Positions 9,215 to 17,898 of a DNA stretch of 64,000 nucleotides are shown here, one piece after another. The DNA lies in the NCBI RefSeq assembly GCF_016918545.1, contig NZ_JAFFQC010000012.1, positions 1-64,000 of the forward strand, written 5' to 3'. The stretch comes from Desulfobulbus alkaliphilus. GTDB taxonomy: Bacteria; Desulfobacterota; Desulfobulbia; Desulfobulbales; Desulfobulbaceae. A program made the position numbers and the translations under genes. Below the pieces are notes generated by a model. That model had not been told where the DNA came from. It saw only the letters and a list, made by a program, of their open reading frames with translations, and did not search any database. Position 1 is the stretch's first letter. Each line of letters begins with the position of its first letter.

Positions 9215-10978
9215 TCAGCCCTGCAACGGCAGAGACAGGTAAAAATCCGTACCCCTCCCTACAGTACTTTCCACCCATATTTTGCCATGCAACTCATTGA
9301 CCAGTCCATGGGTGATGAAAAGTCCCAGACCGGTACCGCCTTTGCCCGATTTGGTTGTGTAAAACGGCTCAAAAATTCTTTGTAAATTATCCTCACTGAT
9401 TCCATGGCCATTATCACTGACGACAATTTGTACCTGACCCTGCCCCTCCCTGGTGACGGTTATACGCAAACGGTCACCATCGGCCAGGGCGGCAAAAGCA
9501 TTACTTATCAGGTTCAAAAAAACCTGCTGCAGTTTGTTACGGTCACTGGACAAGGGCGGCAGATCATCGGGGATTTGGACCTGTAAATCAATATCGCGGT
9601 GTTCAGCTTCCTTTTGGAAAAACTCCAGTACTTCTGTGATAATTGCCTGCAGATCGACTGCTTGATTTCTTTTTTCTCCCGGCCGAGCAAAATCCAGCAA
9701 CCGATGGGTGATGCTTGCGCAACGTTCCACCGCACGCTGAATGGAATCGATCAGTCCGAGCATTTTAACCGTCTGGCCATCATCCTCCGCCTGCTGGCTC
9801 AGCAGATCTCCCAACAGTCCGGCCTTCTCATTAATGATAGCGAGAGGATTATTGATCTCGTGGGCGACTCCAGCAGCCAGTCGACCAATGGAAGCCAGTT
9901 TACCCGCATTTGCAGCCTCACGCACGGCCACAGCAGCCTCACGCATGGCCACAGTGCGATCAAGATCAGCATGATAAATATCATTGACCAGACTGGTGGC
10001 CACCCAGGGAATGACCAGCAGGATCAGTAAGCTGCTGCCCAGCAGGAAGGCAATAATTTTCATGCGGGCACTGTACCAGCTCCGCATCAGTTCATCCTTG
10101 TTCCCGACTACGAGAAGAATGAAGGAGGTATAGGGAATATAAGAATAGCCCATGATGATATCCCTTCCATGCCAGTCCGTCGTGTCCAAAGGCTGATTTT
10201 CTTTGGTGACCAGAGGAAAAGACAAGGCCAGACGTTTCAACTCTCCCGTGGGAAACACATCCAGCACCTCGCCATAGAAAAGAGACGGCGTTTGTAACAC
10301 CCCTTGATGGTTAATCAGAAAAGAATCACCAAAAGCACTTTCCTTGGCATAAACAAGCTGATCATTAAACGTGGCCGTGTTCAGGGTAGCCCGCAGGATA
10401 AAAAAAGTTCCGTCAGCCATATCTTTTCTGACGGCGATAACCATGTGTGGCTCTTCGCGAAAGCCCAGATACACATCGCTGATATAACTGCCGACATTCA
10501 ACACGGCCTGAAACCAGAGTTCCTCACCGTAATACCTGTCTTTCAGGTCATACGGTCCAATATAGCGGACCTGACGGCCAGTCGAATCGAACAGGCCCAG
10601 GTCGATGAATCCACCGATGGTTTTGCTCAATCTTTGAAGAATGCTGTTGAGACGCTGATCGTTATCAAGTTCGGCGAAACTGTTATCCTGGACGATAAAC
10701 TGCAAGGCAGCCTTCCGTTCCTCAAGAAAAAAAGAAACATTTCTTTTGGTATTGGAGACAATACGGTCAGTTCGCAGAAGAATTTCATTTTCCAGATGCT
10801 GCCTGCTGATCCGGTAGTCAAAATAGGCAAGGGCCATCAGGGGCACAAGGGCAACGCAGAGCATGAGAAGGATAGCCCGTTTCCAAATTCGCCGAAAGTC
10901 GAAAGAGGAATCGGTTAACCGTTCTGGCCCCATTTCACTACGCCAGAACTCCGGGAGAATCTTCAATTTCCTTGCCAT
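9215..10978 (-). CDS. Membrane sensor histidine kinase with dCache-type sensor (paralogue of 1269-3035)
   Basis: 587 residues. Membrane segments at about 34-52 and 307-330 flank a dCache-like sensor with GFIDLG (123-128) and YIGPY (139-143). The phosphoacceptor is H373 in GVAHEINNP. The HATPase domain has the N box (FLNLISNAFAAL), DNGHGIS, FEPFYTTK and GKGGTGLGLF. An imperfect repeat (MREAAVAVREAANAG) marks the linker helix before the dimerisation domain. It starts 12 bases after the stop of the upstream receiver fusion. The sensor motifs match the kinase at 1269-3035, so both may detect the same or related ligands and feed different receivers. Confidence 0.92.
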   Translation of the reverse strand: MARKLKILPEFWRSEMGPERLTDSSFDFRRIWKRAILLMLCVALVPLMALAYFDYRISRQHLENEILLRTDRIVSNTKRNVSFFLEERKAALQFIVQDNSFAELDNDQRLNSILQRLSKTIGGFIDLGLFDSTGRQVRYIGPYDLKDRYYGEELWFQAVLNVGSYISDVYLGFREEPHMVIAVRKDMADGTFFILRATLNTATFNDQLVYAKESAFGDSFLINHQGVLQTPSLFYGEVLDVFPTGELKRLALSFPLVTKENQPLDTTDWHGRDIIMGYSYIPYTSFILLVVGNKDELMRSWYSARMKIIAFLLGSSLLILLVIPWVATSLVNDIYHADLDRTVAMREAAVAVREAANAGKLASIGRLAAGVAHEINNPLAIINEKAGLLGDLLSQQAEDDGQTVKMLGLIDSIQRAVERCASITHRLLDFARPGEKRNQAVDLQAIITEVLEFFQKEAEHRDIDLQVQIPDDLPPLSSDRNKLQQVFLNLISNAFAALADGDRLRITVTREGQGQVQIVVSDNGHGISEDNLQRIFEPFYTTKSGKGGTGLGLFITHGLVNELHGKIWVESTVGRGTDFYLSLPLQG

Positions 10979-10990
10979 ATTGGGTGCTCT

Positions 10991-12244
10991 TTATGAGTTT
11001 GCCCTGCTGTTTTTCACCCGCTCATGCGCTTCCGTGAGCTTGCCGCTGAGCAGATCAATATCAACAGGTTTCTGCAGATAGGCAAAAGCCCCCAGTTCCA
11101 TACAGGCTTTCCGGTCGATATCTGATCCATGGCCGGTGAGAATGATCACCTCAACGGCAGGACGAATTTTCTTGACCCGGCGTAACACCTCGATCCCATC
11201 CATCCCCGGCATTTTCAAATCAAGGACCAGAACATCAGGATCGTCATCCACGAGCATTTCCAATGCCGATCGGCCATCATGGGCCACGGCAGTCCCCACG
11301 TTACGAAAGAGCAGCCGCTCGGACAGCGTTTGCACAAACTCCTGTTCATCATCCACCAGGAGCACCTTTGAGGGAACGTTCTGGTCATATTTGCGATACA
11401 TGCCAGCGTTTCGAGCTTCGGGTTCTATCTGAACCTTCACCGATTTCACACCCGGCAGAGAATGCAGCAGGGTGTGCAACTCTTCCTGAAGGCGATTGAA
11501 CATCAGCACTTTCATGGAAATTGAAACAGTGAGCACGCCATCATCCGCTTTGACTTCACCGTCATGTCCGGCCCGAACCAGGACAACGGAAGCCCTTGCC
11601 GCCAATTGAAAATCGGCCAAGGCTTGCCGTGATGCCTGCGAAGGCTGCATACCTTGTCGGTTCAATTGATCACAAAGCATGGATACCGCTTGCTCAACGT
11701 CAAATTGTCCCATGGGCAGCAATATATCGTACAACTCCGCATCCCAGGGGTTGTTATTTTGCAGGTAGGTGGCTGTCCACTGGGACTTTTCCGCGTCATC
11801 GGCGATGATGCGCGCCTCTGCCTCTGCCTGTGACATTGTCCCGGCCCGGATGGCCTGTTGGACCCTGAACGGGGTATTGGCGATCAAACAGGACCGAAGC
11901 AGATGGGTGAGTCCCCAGGGCACAAGATGCGTACAATAGCCGGTCAACAACAATCGGGACTCATCCATCAATTCAGCCAGGACCAGGCGCAGATAAGCAT
12001 GAGCACGTTTTTTTTCGTGGGTAAATTTATCGAAAACCGATTGTTTGGAGGAAAAAACCCGTGCAATAGTCGACTCGGGAAACCCGGAACGATTTGCCGC
12101 CGCCAAGATGAGATCATGGTCACCAACCACCCGTAACCCGGTTTCTCCAGCAAGGGCCGAAACCACTTCTTCGCCGAGGCAATACAGGCCGCTGAAAACA
12201 GCAAGGCTCGATTCAGTTTTGCTCATCACCATTTTTCCACCCAT
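10991..12244 (-). CDS. Cytidylate-kinase-like domain fused to a receiver domain
   Basis: 417 residues. About 12-195 resembles the cytidylate-kinase-like family (Cytidylate_kin2): LGEEVVSALA, GDHDLI, then RIIADDAEKSQW and a distal PWDAELYDILLPMG stretch. The phosphate-binding loop is poorly conserved (FSGLYCLGEE instead of a glycine-rich REFGSGG-type loop), so catalysis is doubtful. About 235-275 is a small alpha/beta segment. From about 292 a complete receiver follows (D298/D299, phosphoacceptor D342, ILTGHGS, QKPVD). The start has AGAGGA five bases upstream; ATGs at 12232 and 12226 are alternatives. It is the first signalling gene after tetR and precedes its probable kinase. Confidence 0.8.
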   Translation of the reverse strand: MGGKMVMSKTESSLAVFSGLYCLGEEVVSALAGETGLRVVGDHDLILAAANRSGFPESTIARVFSSKQSVFDKFTHEKKRAHAYLRLVLAELMDESRLLLTGYCTHLVPWGLTHLLRSCLIANTPFRVQQAIRAGTMSQAEAEARIIADDAEKSQWTATYLQNNNPWDAELYDILLPMGQFDVEQAVSMLCDQLNRQGMQPSQASRQALADFQLAARASVVLVRAGHDGEVKADDGVLTVSISMKVLMFNRLQEELHTLLHSLPGVKSVKVQIEPEARNAGMYRKYDQNVPSKVLLVDDEQEFVQTLSERLLFRNVGTAVAHDGRSALEMLVDDDPDVLVLDLKMPGMDGIEVLRRVKKIRPAVEVIILTGHGSDIDRKACMELGAFAYLQKPVDIDLLSGKLTEAHERVKNSRANS

Positions 12245-12349
12245 ATCAATCCTCTGATGGCAGATTGTTCAGTCTTTCTGTACTCAAGACCATCCGAGGC
12301 AGCAAGGTAGACGGTCTGTATTCTCACGGGTTCCGCCGACAACGATTGT

Positions 12350-12964
12350 TCACGCTCCTTCCTTTTTCTCGAGCATACGGCGACAGGATGCTGTCAGCTC
12401 CTCGTACAGGGCGCTGGGTTGATACAACCGGAAAGTTCCGATTCGCACCAGACCATCGACCATGGTAAAGAGAATCAAGGCAACTTTGTGAGCCGGTATC
12501 TCGATAATGGAATCATCCCTTTGCCCAGCAAGGATGGCGTCCTCAAAAACCCTGGTGAAAAAATCATAAATATCTTCAAGATGCCGCCGACATCCCGGGT
12601 TATCCTCGGCGAGTTCATACGGATAGTGCCGGTGCAACAACAAAAAACGCTGCTCCAGTTTTGCTGCCAGGCTGATATAAAATGAAATCAATCCTTCAAT
12701 TCGCTCCAACCCGTTGACTTCGCCCCGACCAGCCAGATATTCTCTGGTTTCCCGGATGAGTTGCTCTTTAAAATTCTCCATAACGGCGACAAACAGGTCT
12801 TCTTTGGTCTTGTAGTGATAAAAAATCGTCCCATCCGCCACTCCAATCATGCGGGCTATATCGCCTATGGCTGTATCGCGAAAACCTTTCTCAGCAAAAA
12901 AAACGGTTGCCATCTCTAGAATAGCTTCTTTTCGGGAAGCCCCCCCTGCTTTCCTTCGTCCCAT
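12350..12964 (-). CDS. TetR/AcrR family transcriptional regulator
   Basis: 204 residues. The N-terminal helix-turn-helix is typical (ILEMATVFFAEKGF, TAIGDIARMIGVADGTIFYH, YKTKEDLFVAVM). The C-terminal ligand domain has no recognisable effector signature. The palindrome AAACTGAGCGATCAGT lies about 50 bases before its start, and an identical copy precedes the TauE/SafE exporter operon, so it probably represses itself and that operon. It is upstream of, and in line with, the receiver fusion at 12244, with a 105-base gap. Confidence 0.9.
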   Translation of the reverse strand: MGRRKAGGASRKEAILEMATVFFAEKGFRDTAIGDIARMIGVADGTIFYHYKTKEDLFVAVMENFKEQLIRETREYLAGRGEVNGLERIEGLISFYISLAAKLEQRFLLLHRHYPYELAEDNPGCRRHLEDIYDFFTRVFEDAILAGQRDDSIIEIPAHKVALILFTMVDGLVRIGTFRLYQPSALYEELTASCRRMLEKKEGA

Positions 12965-13014
12965 CAGCAGATCCTGTTACGATTGATTGCCCCATCTATT
13001 TTTCCGCCCTGAAC

Positions 13015-13030
13015 AAACTGAGCGATCAGT
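13015..13030. promoter_or_regulatory. Probable TetR-type autoregulatory operator
   Basis: AAACTGAGCGATCAGT, with dyad ACTGA-GCGA-TCAGT, is identical over 16 bases to the site at 8451-8466. It lies about 50 bases upstream of the tetR start. The only other copy I found in the window is the one before the exporter. Confidence 0.65.
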
Positions 13031-13364
13031 TAATTTTTTATATATCCACCTGCGCATCCTGTCAATAATATTTTACTCCCCAGACTTCAATTATTGCTTT
13101 CAAGCACAGCACGGCTCTCTCCGGCAAAAGCCTTCTCTGACAGGAATACAGGAACAAAAAGACCACATCGTGGTTCAATTTCACATAAAAAAGCAGCAGC
13201 GCCCCAGCATTTATTCAACTGCTTTTCCTTTCTTTTTTTTACTATGGCATAATATTGAATATATGCTTATAAGTTGAAAATATTTTTTTGCAACAGATTG
13301 TCTCCGGACAGCGCATGACCCGGCCGCAAGGCAATCCACAATCCAATCCAGGAGTCAAAGCGAG
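13031..13364. other. AT-rich upstream region of metX, no gene seen
   Basis: No convincing coding sequence. The DNA is AT-rich (for example the T-run near 13230 and TATGGCATAATATTG just after), consistent with promoters for the divergent tetR and metX genes. I looked for a SAM riboswitch before metX and saw no conserved core. The metX ribosome binding site is AGGAG at about 13349. Confidence 0.4.
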
Positions 13365-14519
13365 ATGACCGATTCCAGCGGCACGCCCCCCAACCCCCTG
13401 CTGGTCAGCCGTAATTACTTTACCTTTGCTCAACCGCCCAATGAAATGATCCTGGATTGCGGCTACCGGCTGGGGCCGATTACCCTGGCCTACGAGACCC
13501 TGGGTGAACTCAATGCCGAAGGAAGCAATGCTATCTTAATCCTCCATGCCTTCTCCGGCGACTCCCATGTAGCCGGCTACCTGCACGAAAACGATGACCG
13601 CCCCGGCTGGTGGGACAACATGGTCGGTCCTGGCAAGCCGGTGGACACCAATCAGTATTTCGTCATCTGCTCCAATATTCTTGGAGGCTGCTCCGGCTCC
13701 ACCGGCCCTTCGTCCATCAACCCGGAGACCGGCAGACCCTATGGCCTCGGTTTTCCCATGGTCACCATCAAAGATATGGTTCGGGCCCAAAAACACCTCA
13801 TCGATCACCTTGGCATCAACAAATTGATGTCTTTGATCGGCGGCTCGGTGGGCGGCATGCAGGTGCTGCGCTGGTGCGCTGATTATCCGGAAATGATCGC
13901 ATCCGCCATCCCCCTTGCCACCACCACCCGTCATTCCGCTCAGGCCATTGCCTTCAACGAGGTGGCCCGGCAGGCGATCATGGCCGACCCCAACTGGAAT
14001 AACGGCGATTATTACAGCGGTCCGGGGCCTGTCCATGGCCTGGCGGTGGCGCGCATGATCGGCCATGTCACCTACCTCTCCGATGAGGCGATGCGGGATA
14101 AATTCGGCCGCCGCCTGCACCGCAGCAGCCTGTCCTTTGATTTCACCGGCGATTTTCAGGTGGAGAGCTACCTTCATCACCAAGGGAAAAAATTCGTGAC
14201 CCGCTTTGATGCCAATTCTCTGCTGTACATCACCAAGGCAGCAGATTATTTTGACCTGGAGCGGGGAAACGGCAGCCTGCTGATTAACGAAACCCTGGCT
14301 GATGTCTCTTTCCTGGTCATCTCGTTCAGCTCTGACTGGCTCTACCCCACCTACCAATCCAAGGACATCGTTTCCTCCTTGAAAAAAAACGGCAGTGATG
14401 TCAGCTTCTGCGAAATCGAAGCCCAGTGGGGCCACGACGCTTTTCTTCTTCCCAACAAACGGCTGAATGGGTTGATCAGCGGCTTTCTTGATCGGGTCTA
14501 TCATGAACACTGTCTTTAA
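13365..14519 (+). CDS. metX: Homoserine O-acetyltransferase MetX
   Basis: 384 residues, the usual length for MetX. An alpha/beta-hydrolase fold: HAFSGDSH early, nucleophile S161 in GGSVGGMQ, and the acid and histidine in SSDWLYP and WGHDAFL near the C-terminus. It transfers an acyl group (acetyl by homology) to L-homoserine, activating it for methionine synthesis. Acetyl versus succinyl specificity cannot be settled from the motifs alone. It is first in the operon metX-metW-cysE-cysK-MOSC. No O-acetylhomoserine sulfhydrylase gene is in the window. AGGAG lies about 11 bases before the ATG. Confidence 0.93.
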   Translation: MTDSSGTPPNPLLVSRNYFTFAQPPNEMILDCGYRLGPITLAYETLGELNAEGSNAILILHAFSGDSHVAGYLHENDDRPGWWDNMVGPGKPVDTNQYFVICSNILGGCSGSTGPSSINPETGRPYGLGFPMVTIKDMVRAQKHLIDHLGINKLMSLIGGSVGGMQVLRWCADYPEMIASAIPLATTTRHSAQAIAFNEVARQAIMADPNWNNGDYYSGPGPVHGLAVARMIGHVTYLSDEAMRDKFGRRLHRSSLSFDFTGDFQVESYLHHQGKKFVTRFDANSLLYITKAADYFDLERGNGSLLINETLADVSFLVISFSSDWLYPTYQSKDIVSSLKKNGSDVSFCEIEAQWGHDAFLLPNKRLNGLISGFLDRVYHEHCL

Positions 14520-15138
14520 TCAGGACCTGGGCACCATGCGTTTTGACCTCCAGGTGATCGCTTCCTGGATTGATCCCGGCTCCCGAGTTCTCGATCTGGG
14601 ATGCGGCAACGGTGATCTGCTCGACTATCTCAAAAAGCACAAACAGGTCAACGGCACGGGCATTGAATACTCAGAGGACAAGGCAGCACGCTGCATCGAA
14701 CGGGGTCTCACTGTCCTGCAAGGTGACTTCCGCAAGGAAGTTCTCGATTACCCGGAAAATCGCTTTGATGTCATTATTCTCAGCCAGACCCTGCAACAGG
14801 TCCACGACCCCAAGGAACTGCTAGTTGACCTGCTCAGAATCGGCAAACGGGTGATCGTCAGTTTTCCCAACTTTGCCCACTGGTCCGCTCGCCTGCAGAT
14901 CCTGTTCACCGGCATGGCACCGGTCACTGACCAATTACCCTACGAATGGTACAATACTCCCAATATCCGGGTCATATCCATCAAGGATTTTAAACGTTTT
15001 CTTCGTATCACCGGGATTCGCGTCGTTCGCGAGGTCGCCATCAATACGCATCATCACGACTACAAAGGCCACATTGTCCGCTCTTTGACCAACCTGCGGG
15101 CTACCTACGGTATTATGATGCTGGAGCGTGTGTCATGA
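14503..15138 (+). CDS. metW: MetW methyltransferase-like protein
   Basis: About 211 residues with a class I SAM-binding fold: [12 protein letters not shown], then [13 protein letters not shown] and [11 protein letters not shown], all typical of MetW. MetW is encoded beside metX in many bacteria and supports methionine synthesis, reportedly by partnering with MetX; no methyl acceptor is established. ATG 14503 overlaps the end of metX by 17 bases. ATG 14536 ([12 protein letters not shown]) matches the usual MetW N-terminus, has AGGA ten bases upstream and would remove the overlap, so it may be the true start. The 3' end overlaps cysE by ATGA. Confidence 0.9.
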   Translation: MNTVFNQDLGTMRFDLQVIASWIDPGSRVLDLGCGNGDLLDYLKKHKQVNGTGIEYSEDKAARCIERGLTVLQGDFRKEVLDYPENRFDVIILSQTLQQVHDPKELLVDLLRIGKRVIVSFPNFAHWSARLQILFTGMAPVTDQLPYEWYNTPNIRVISIKDFKRFLRITGIRVVREVAINTHHHDYKGHIVRSLTNLRATYGIMMLERVS

Positions 15139-16136
15139 ATCGTCTTCTTGAGGAGCACTACATCATGGGTCAGAAAGAGATACAGGACGGTTCCTGCGGC
15201 ACTGAAACCAGGGCCGCAATCACCACGGTGCGCAACCCCATCCCCGAAGCAGTGAGCGCTTTGAGCAAGGGATTCAAGCAGGGCCGCTGGGCCAGCCACA
15301 TCGAACCGGTACCGATTCCCTCGAAAAGCGAGGTGATCGACCTGATTGAACAACTGCAGCGCATCCTTTTCCCCGGTTTTTTCTCCCCGGTCATTCTCCG
15401 GCCGGAAAATCTGGACTACCATCTAGGGCAGCAGGTCAGCCTGCTCTATGAAAATCTGGCGGAGCAGATCAGTTCCGCTGTCCGTCATGACTGCTTTCGC
15501 CACGATCAGTCCTGCAGTCGCTGCGGCGAACGGAGCTACGAAACCGCCGCGGACCTGATAGAAAGTCTGCCGGAAATCCGCAATCTGCTCGAATCGGATA
15601 TCGAGGCCACCCTGACCGGTGATCCGGCGGCAGCCAATTCCGATGAGGTTATTTTCAGCTATCCAGGCCTGTTCGCCACCATGGTCTATCGCCTTGCCCA
15701 TCGCCTTCATCAACTGGAGGTGCCGCTTATTCCCCGGATCATGAGCGAACATGCTTATCACCGCACCGCCATCGATATCAATCCCCGGGCCAATATCGGC
15801 TCCCATTTTTTCATCGATCATGGCTCCGGCGTGGTGGTCGGCGCGACCTCCACCATCGGCAACCGGGTGCGCATCTATCAGGGGGTCACCCTGGGTGCGC
15901 TGTCTCTACCCAGGGATGCGGGTGTACGACTCCGCGACATCAAACGTCATCCCACCATCGAAGATGATGTCATCATCTATGCTAATGCCACCATCCTCGG
16001 CGGCGAGACCGTGGTCGGAGCCCGCTCGATCATCGGCGGTAACGTCTGGTTGACCGAATCGGTCGGCCCGGATACCCGGGTGATGCTGGAACCTCCCCGG
16101 CTGGTTTATATCGGCCCTGATCGGGAAACAAAATGA
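15135..16136 (+). CDS. cysE: Serine O-acetyltransferase (CysE/EpsC type)
   Basis: 333 residues. The helical N-terminal half includes a Cys-rich stretch (DCFRHDQSCSRCGE). The left-handed beta-helix acetyltransferase half has the signatures DINPRANIG, FIDHGSGVVVG, GVTLGALS, RHPTIEDDV and ANATILGG. It makes O-acetylserine from serine and acetyl-CoA. It overlaps metW by ATGA and the cysteine synthase by ATGA. ATG 15165, with GAGGAG nine bases before it, is a plausible alternative start that removes ten residues. The extended N-terminus is the form seen in anaerobes and differs from the shorter E. coli CysE. Confidence 0.93.
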   Translation: MNRLLEEHYIMGQKEIQDGSCGTETRAAITTVRNPIPEAVSALSKGFKQGRWASHIEPVPIPSKSEVIDLIEQLQRILFPGFFSPVILRPENLDYHLGQQVSLLYENLAEQISSAVRHDCFRHDQSCSRCGERSYETAADLIESLPEIRNLLESDIEATLTGDPAAANSDEVIFSYPGLFATMVYRLAHRLHQLEVPLIPRIMSEHAYHRTAIDINPRANIGSHFFIDHGSGVVVGATSTIGNRVRIYQGVTLGALSLPRDAGVRLRDIKRHPTIEDDVIIYANATILGGETVVGARSIIGGNVWLTESVGPDTRVMLEPPRLVYIGPDRETK

Positions 16137-17059
16137 AAACAAAACTGTATAGCGATTTCACCGCCACCGTTGGCGGCACCCCCCTTGTGCGCCTGCCTCG
16201 TTTGTCAGCCGAATTCGGCGTCCAGTTGCTGGGTAAGGTCGAGTCCATGAATCCACTGGGCAGTGTCAAGGACCGGGTGGCCGCCGCCCTGATCAATGAT
16301 GCGGAACAAAGGGGCCTGCTCCAACCTGGCGGCACAGTCCTAGAACCAACCAGCGGCAATACCGGCATTGGCCTGGCTTTTGTCTGTGCCAACCGCGGCT
16401 ACAGACTGCTGCTCACCATGCCGGAAAGCATGAGCATCGAGCGGCGTCAACTGCTGGCCCACCTGGGGGCGGAATTAATCCTGACCCCGGCTGGCGAAGG
16501 GATGAAGGGTGCCATTAACAGGGCACGGGACATTCAACAACAAGTCCAGAATGCCTGGATGCCTGATCAGTTTGCCAATCCAGCCAACCCGGCCATGCAC
16601 CGACGAACCACCGGACCGGAAATCTGGCAGCAAAGCGGGGGCCGGATCGATGTCCTGGTGGCGGGTGTCGGTACCGGCGGCACCATCAGCGGCACCGGAG
16701 GATTCCTTAAGGAACAACATCCCACTCTGCACATCGCGGCGGTGGAGCCGGCGGCATCTCCAGTCCTGTCCGGCGGGCAGGCAGGACCACACAAGATTCA
16801 GGGCATTGGCGCCGGGTTTATTCCGAAGAATCTTGACCGATCGGTGATTGATGAAATAATCACCGTGGAGAATGATGAGGCCATCGGGCAGGCGCAAATC
16901 CTTGCCAGAAAGGAAGGCATCCTCTGCGGTATATCCGGTGGCGCAGCTTTGGCCGCAGCCCTGCGGCTCGCCGGCCGTTCACAATGGACGAACAAAAACA
17001 TCGTGGTCATCCTGCCGGACTCCGGCGAACGATACCTGAGCACTGATCTTATTGCCTGA
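16133..17059 (+). CDS. cysK: Cysteine synthase (O-acetylserine sulfhydrylase)
   Basis: 308 residues. Fold type II PLP enzyme: K46 in NPLGSVKDR forms the internal aldimine, TSGNTG binds the substrate carboxylate, and GVGTGGTISG is the phosphate loop. PDSGERYL is the typical C-terminal motif. It condenses O-acetylserine with sulfide. It overlaps the upstream acetyltransferase by ATGA, so the two steps of cysteine synthesis are translationally coupled. CysK rather than CysM is favoured by length and by the TSGNTG context, but this is not certain. Confidence 0.93.
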   Translation: MKTKLYSDFTATVGGTPLVRLPRLSAEFGVQLLGKVESMNPLGSVKDRVAAALINDAEQRGLLQPGGTVLEPTSGNTGIGLAFVCANRGYRLLLTMPESMSIERRQLLAHLGAELILTPAGEGMKGAINRARDIQQQVQNAWMPDQFANPANPAMHRRTTGPEIWQQSGGRIDVLVAGVGTGGTISGTGGFLKEQHPTLHIAAVEPAASPVLSGGQAGPHKIQGIGAGFIPKNLDRSVIDEIITVENDEAIGQAQILARKEGILCGISGGAALAAALRLAGRSQWTNKNIVVILPDSGERYLSTDLIA

Positions 17060-17070
17060 GAGATTCGACA

Positions 17071-17502
17071 ATGGGGAAAATTATCTCACTGAACATCAGC
17101 CGGGAAAAAGGCGTCCACAAGGAACCGGTGGAGCGTGCTGAACTGAAAATCGATCATGGCATGGTCGGCGATGCCCACGCCGGCGACTGGCATCGGCAGG
17201 TCAGCCTGTTGGCTGAGGAATCCATCGCGCTCATGCGTGCCCAGGGCCTGGAACTTGACCCTGGCTCTTTTGCCGAGAACATCACCACTGAAGGCCTTGC
17301 GCTGTCCTCCCTGCCCATCGGCACCCGCCTGGGCAATGGCGAGATAGTCCTTGAGGTCACCCAGATCGGCAAAAAGTGTCACCATGGCTGTGCCATTTTC
17401 AAACAAGTCGGCGATTGCATCATGCCCAGGGAAGGTATTTTTGCCAAGGTGGTTACCCCCGGAATACTTCATCGGGGCGACAGCCTGGATATTCTCACGT
17501 AG
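17071..17502 (+). CDS. MOSC domain protein
   Basis: 143 residues, a stand-alone MOSC domain: DHGMVGDAHAG, WHRQVSLL, FAENITTEGL and the late cysteine pair GKKCHHGCAIF. The MOSC fold occurs in molybdenum cofactor sulfurases and in YiiM/YuaD-like proteins that act in sulfur or molybdenum cofactor metabolism. Its place 12 bases after the cysteine synthase suggests a role in sulfur handling with cysteine as donor. This is an inference. Confidence 0.88.
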   Translation: MGKIISLNISREKGVHKEPVERAELKIDHGMVGDAHAGDWHRQVSLLAEESIALMRAQGLELDPGSFAENITTEGLALSSLPIGTRLGNGEIVLEVTQIGKKCHHGCAIFKQVGDCIMPREGIFAKVVTPGILHRGDSLDILT

Positions 17503-17809
17503 CCGAGTGTTTCAGCGAGAAGCGCCTCCGGCAACAATCGCAATCACTCCCCGTACCATCCGTCGGGCAAGCCTGAGAATCGAGGCTCTGTTCGAACCTC
17601 ATCGGCGAACCTGTACCAATCCGGGGCCGGTACGCTGATATCCGCTGATTAATTCCCCCCTTTCAGTGTATCGGGCCTCCTCGCCGGCATTGTTCCATCC
17701 GCTTCTTCTTCCACTCTCTTTTCTTCGGTAACGCTTTATCCATTGCGATCCATTGCGCCGGGGGTCCAGGAAAGCAGGAGCCACCTTGAGGGAAATACCC
17801 CGCAACACA
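17503..17809. other. Intergenic region, nothing recognised
   Basis: No coding sequence or structured element could be supported between the MOSC gene and the promoter of the glycosyltransferase-like gene. Confidence 0.4.
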
Positions 17810-17838
17810 TTGACGTCAGAAGAAAAAATAGGTATCTT
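17810..17838 (+). promoter_or_regulatory. Candidate sigma-70 promoter
   Basis: TTGACG (17810-17815), a 17-base spacer, then TATCTT (17833-17838). The predicted start of transcription is about 55 bases before the glycosyltransferase-like gene at 17899. Confidence 0.4.
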
Positions 17839-17898
17839 GCCCCACTACAAAAAGAAGGGCCAATACAATCCCCACCCACAGCATCCTGAAACAAAGCA

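Noticed and set aside
12965-13364. Possible SAM riboswitch upstream of metX
   Set aside because: None of the conserved SAM-I or SAM-II core motifs could be found.
13536-14510. 324-codon minus-strand frame opposite metX
   Set aside because: Antisense shadow of a well-identified gene, with no domain.
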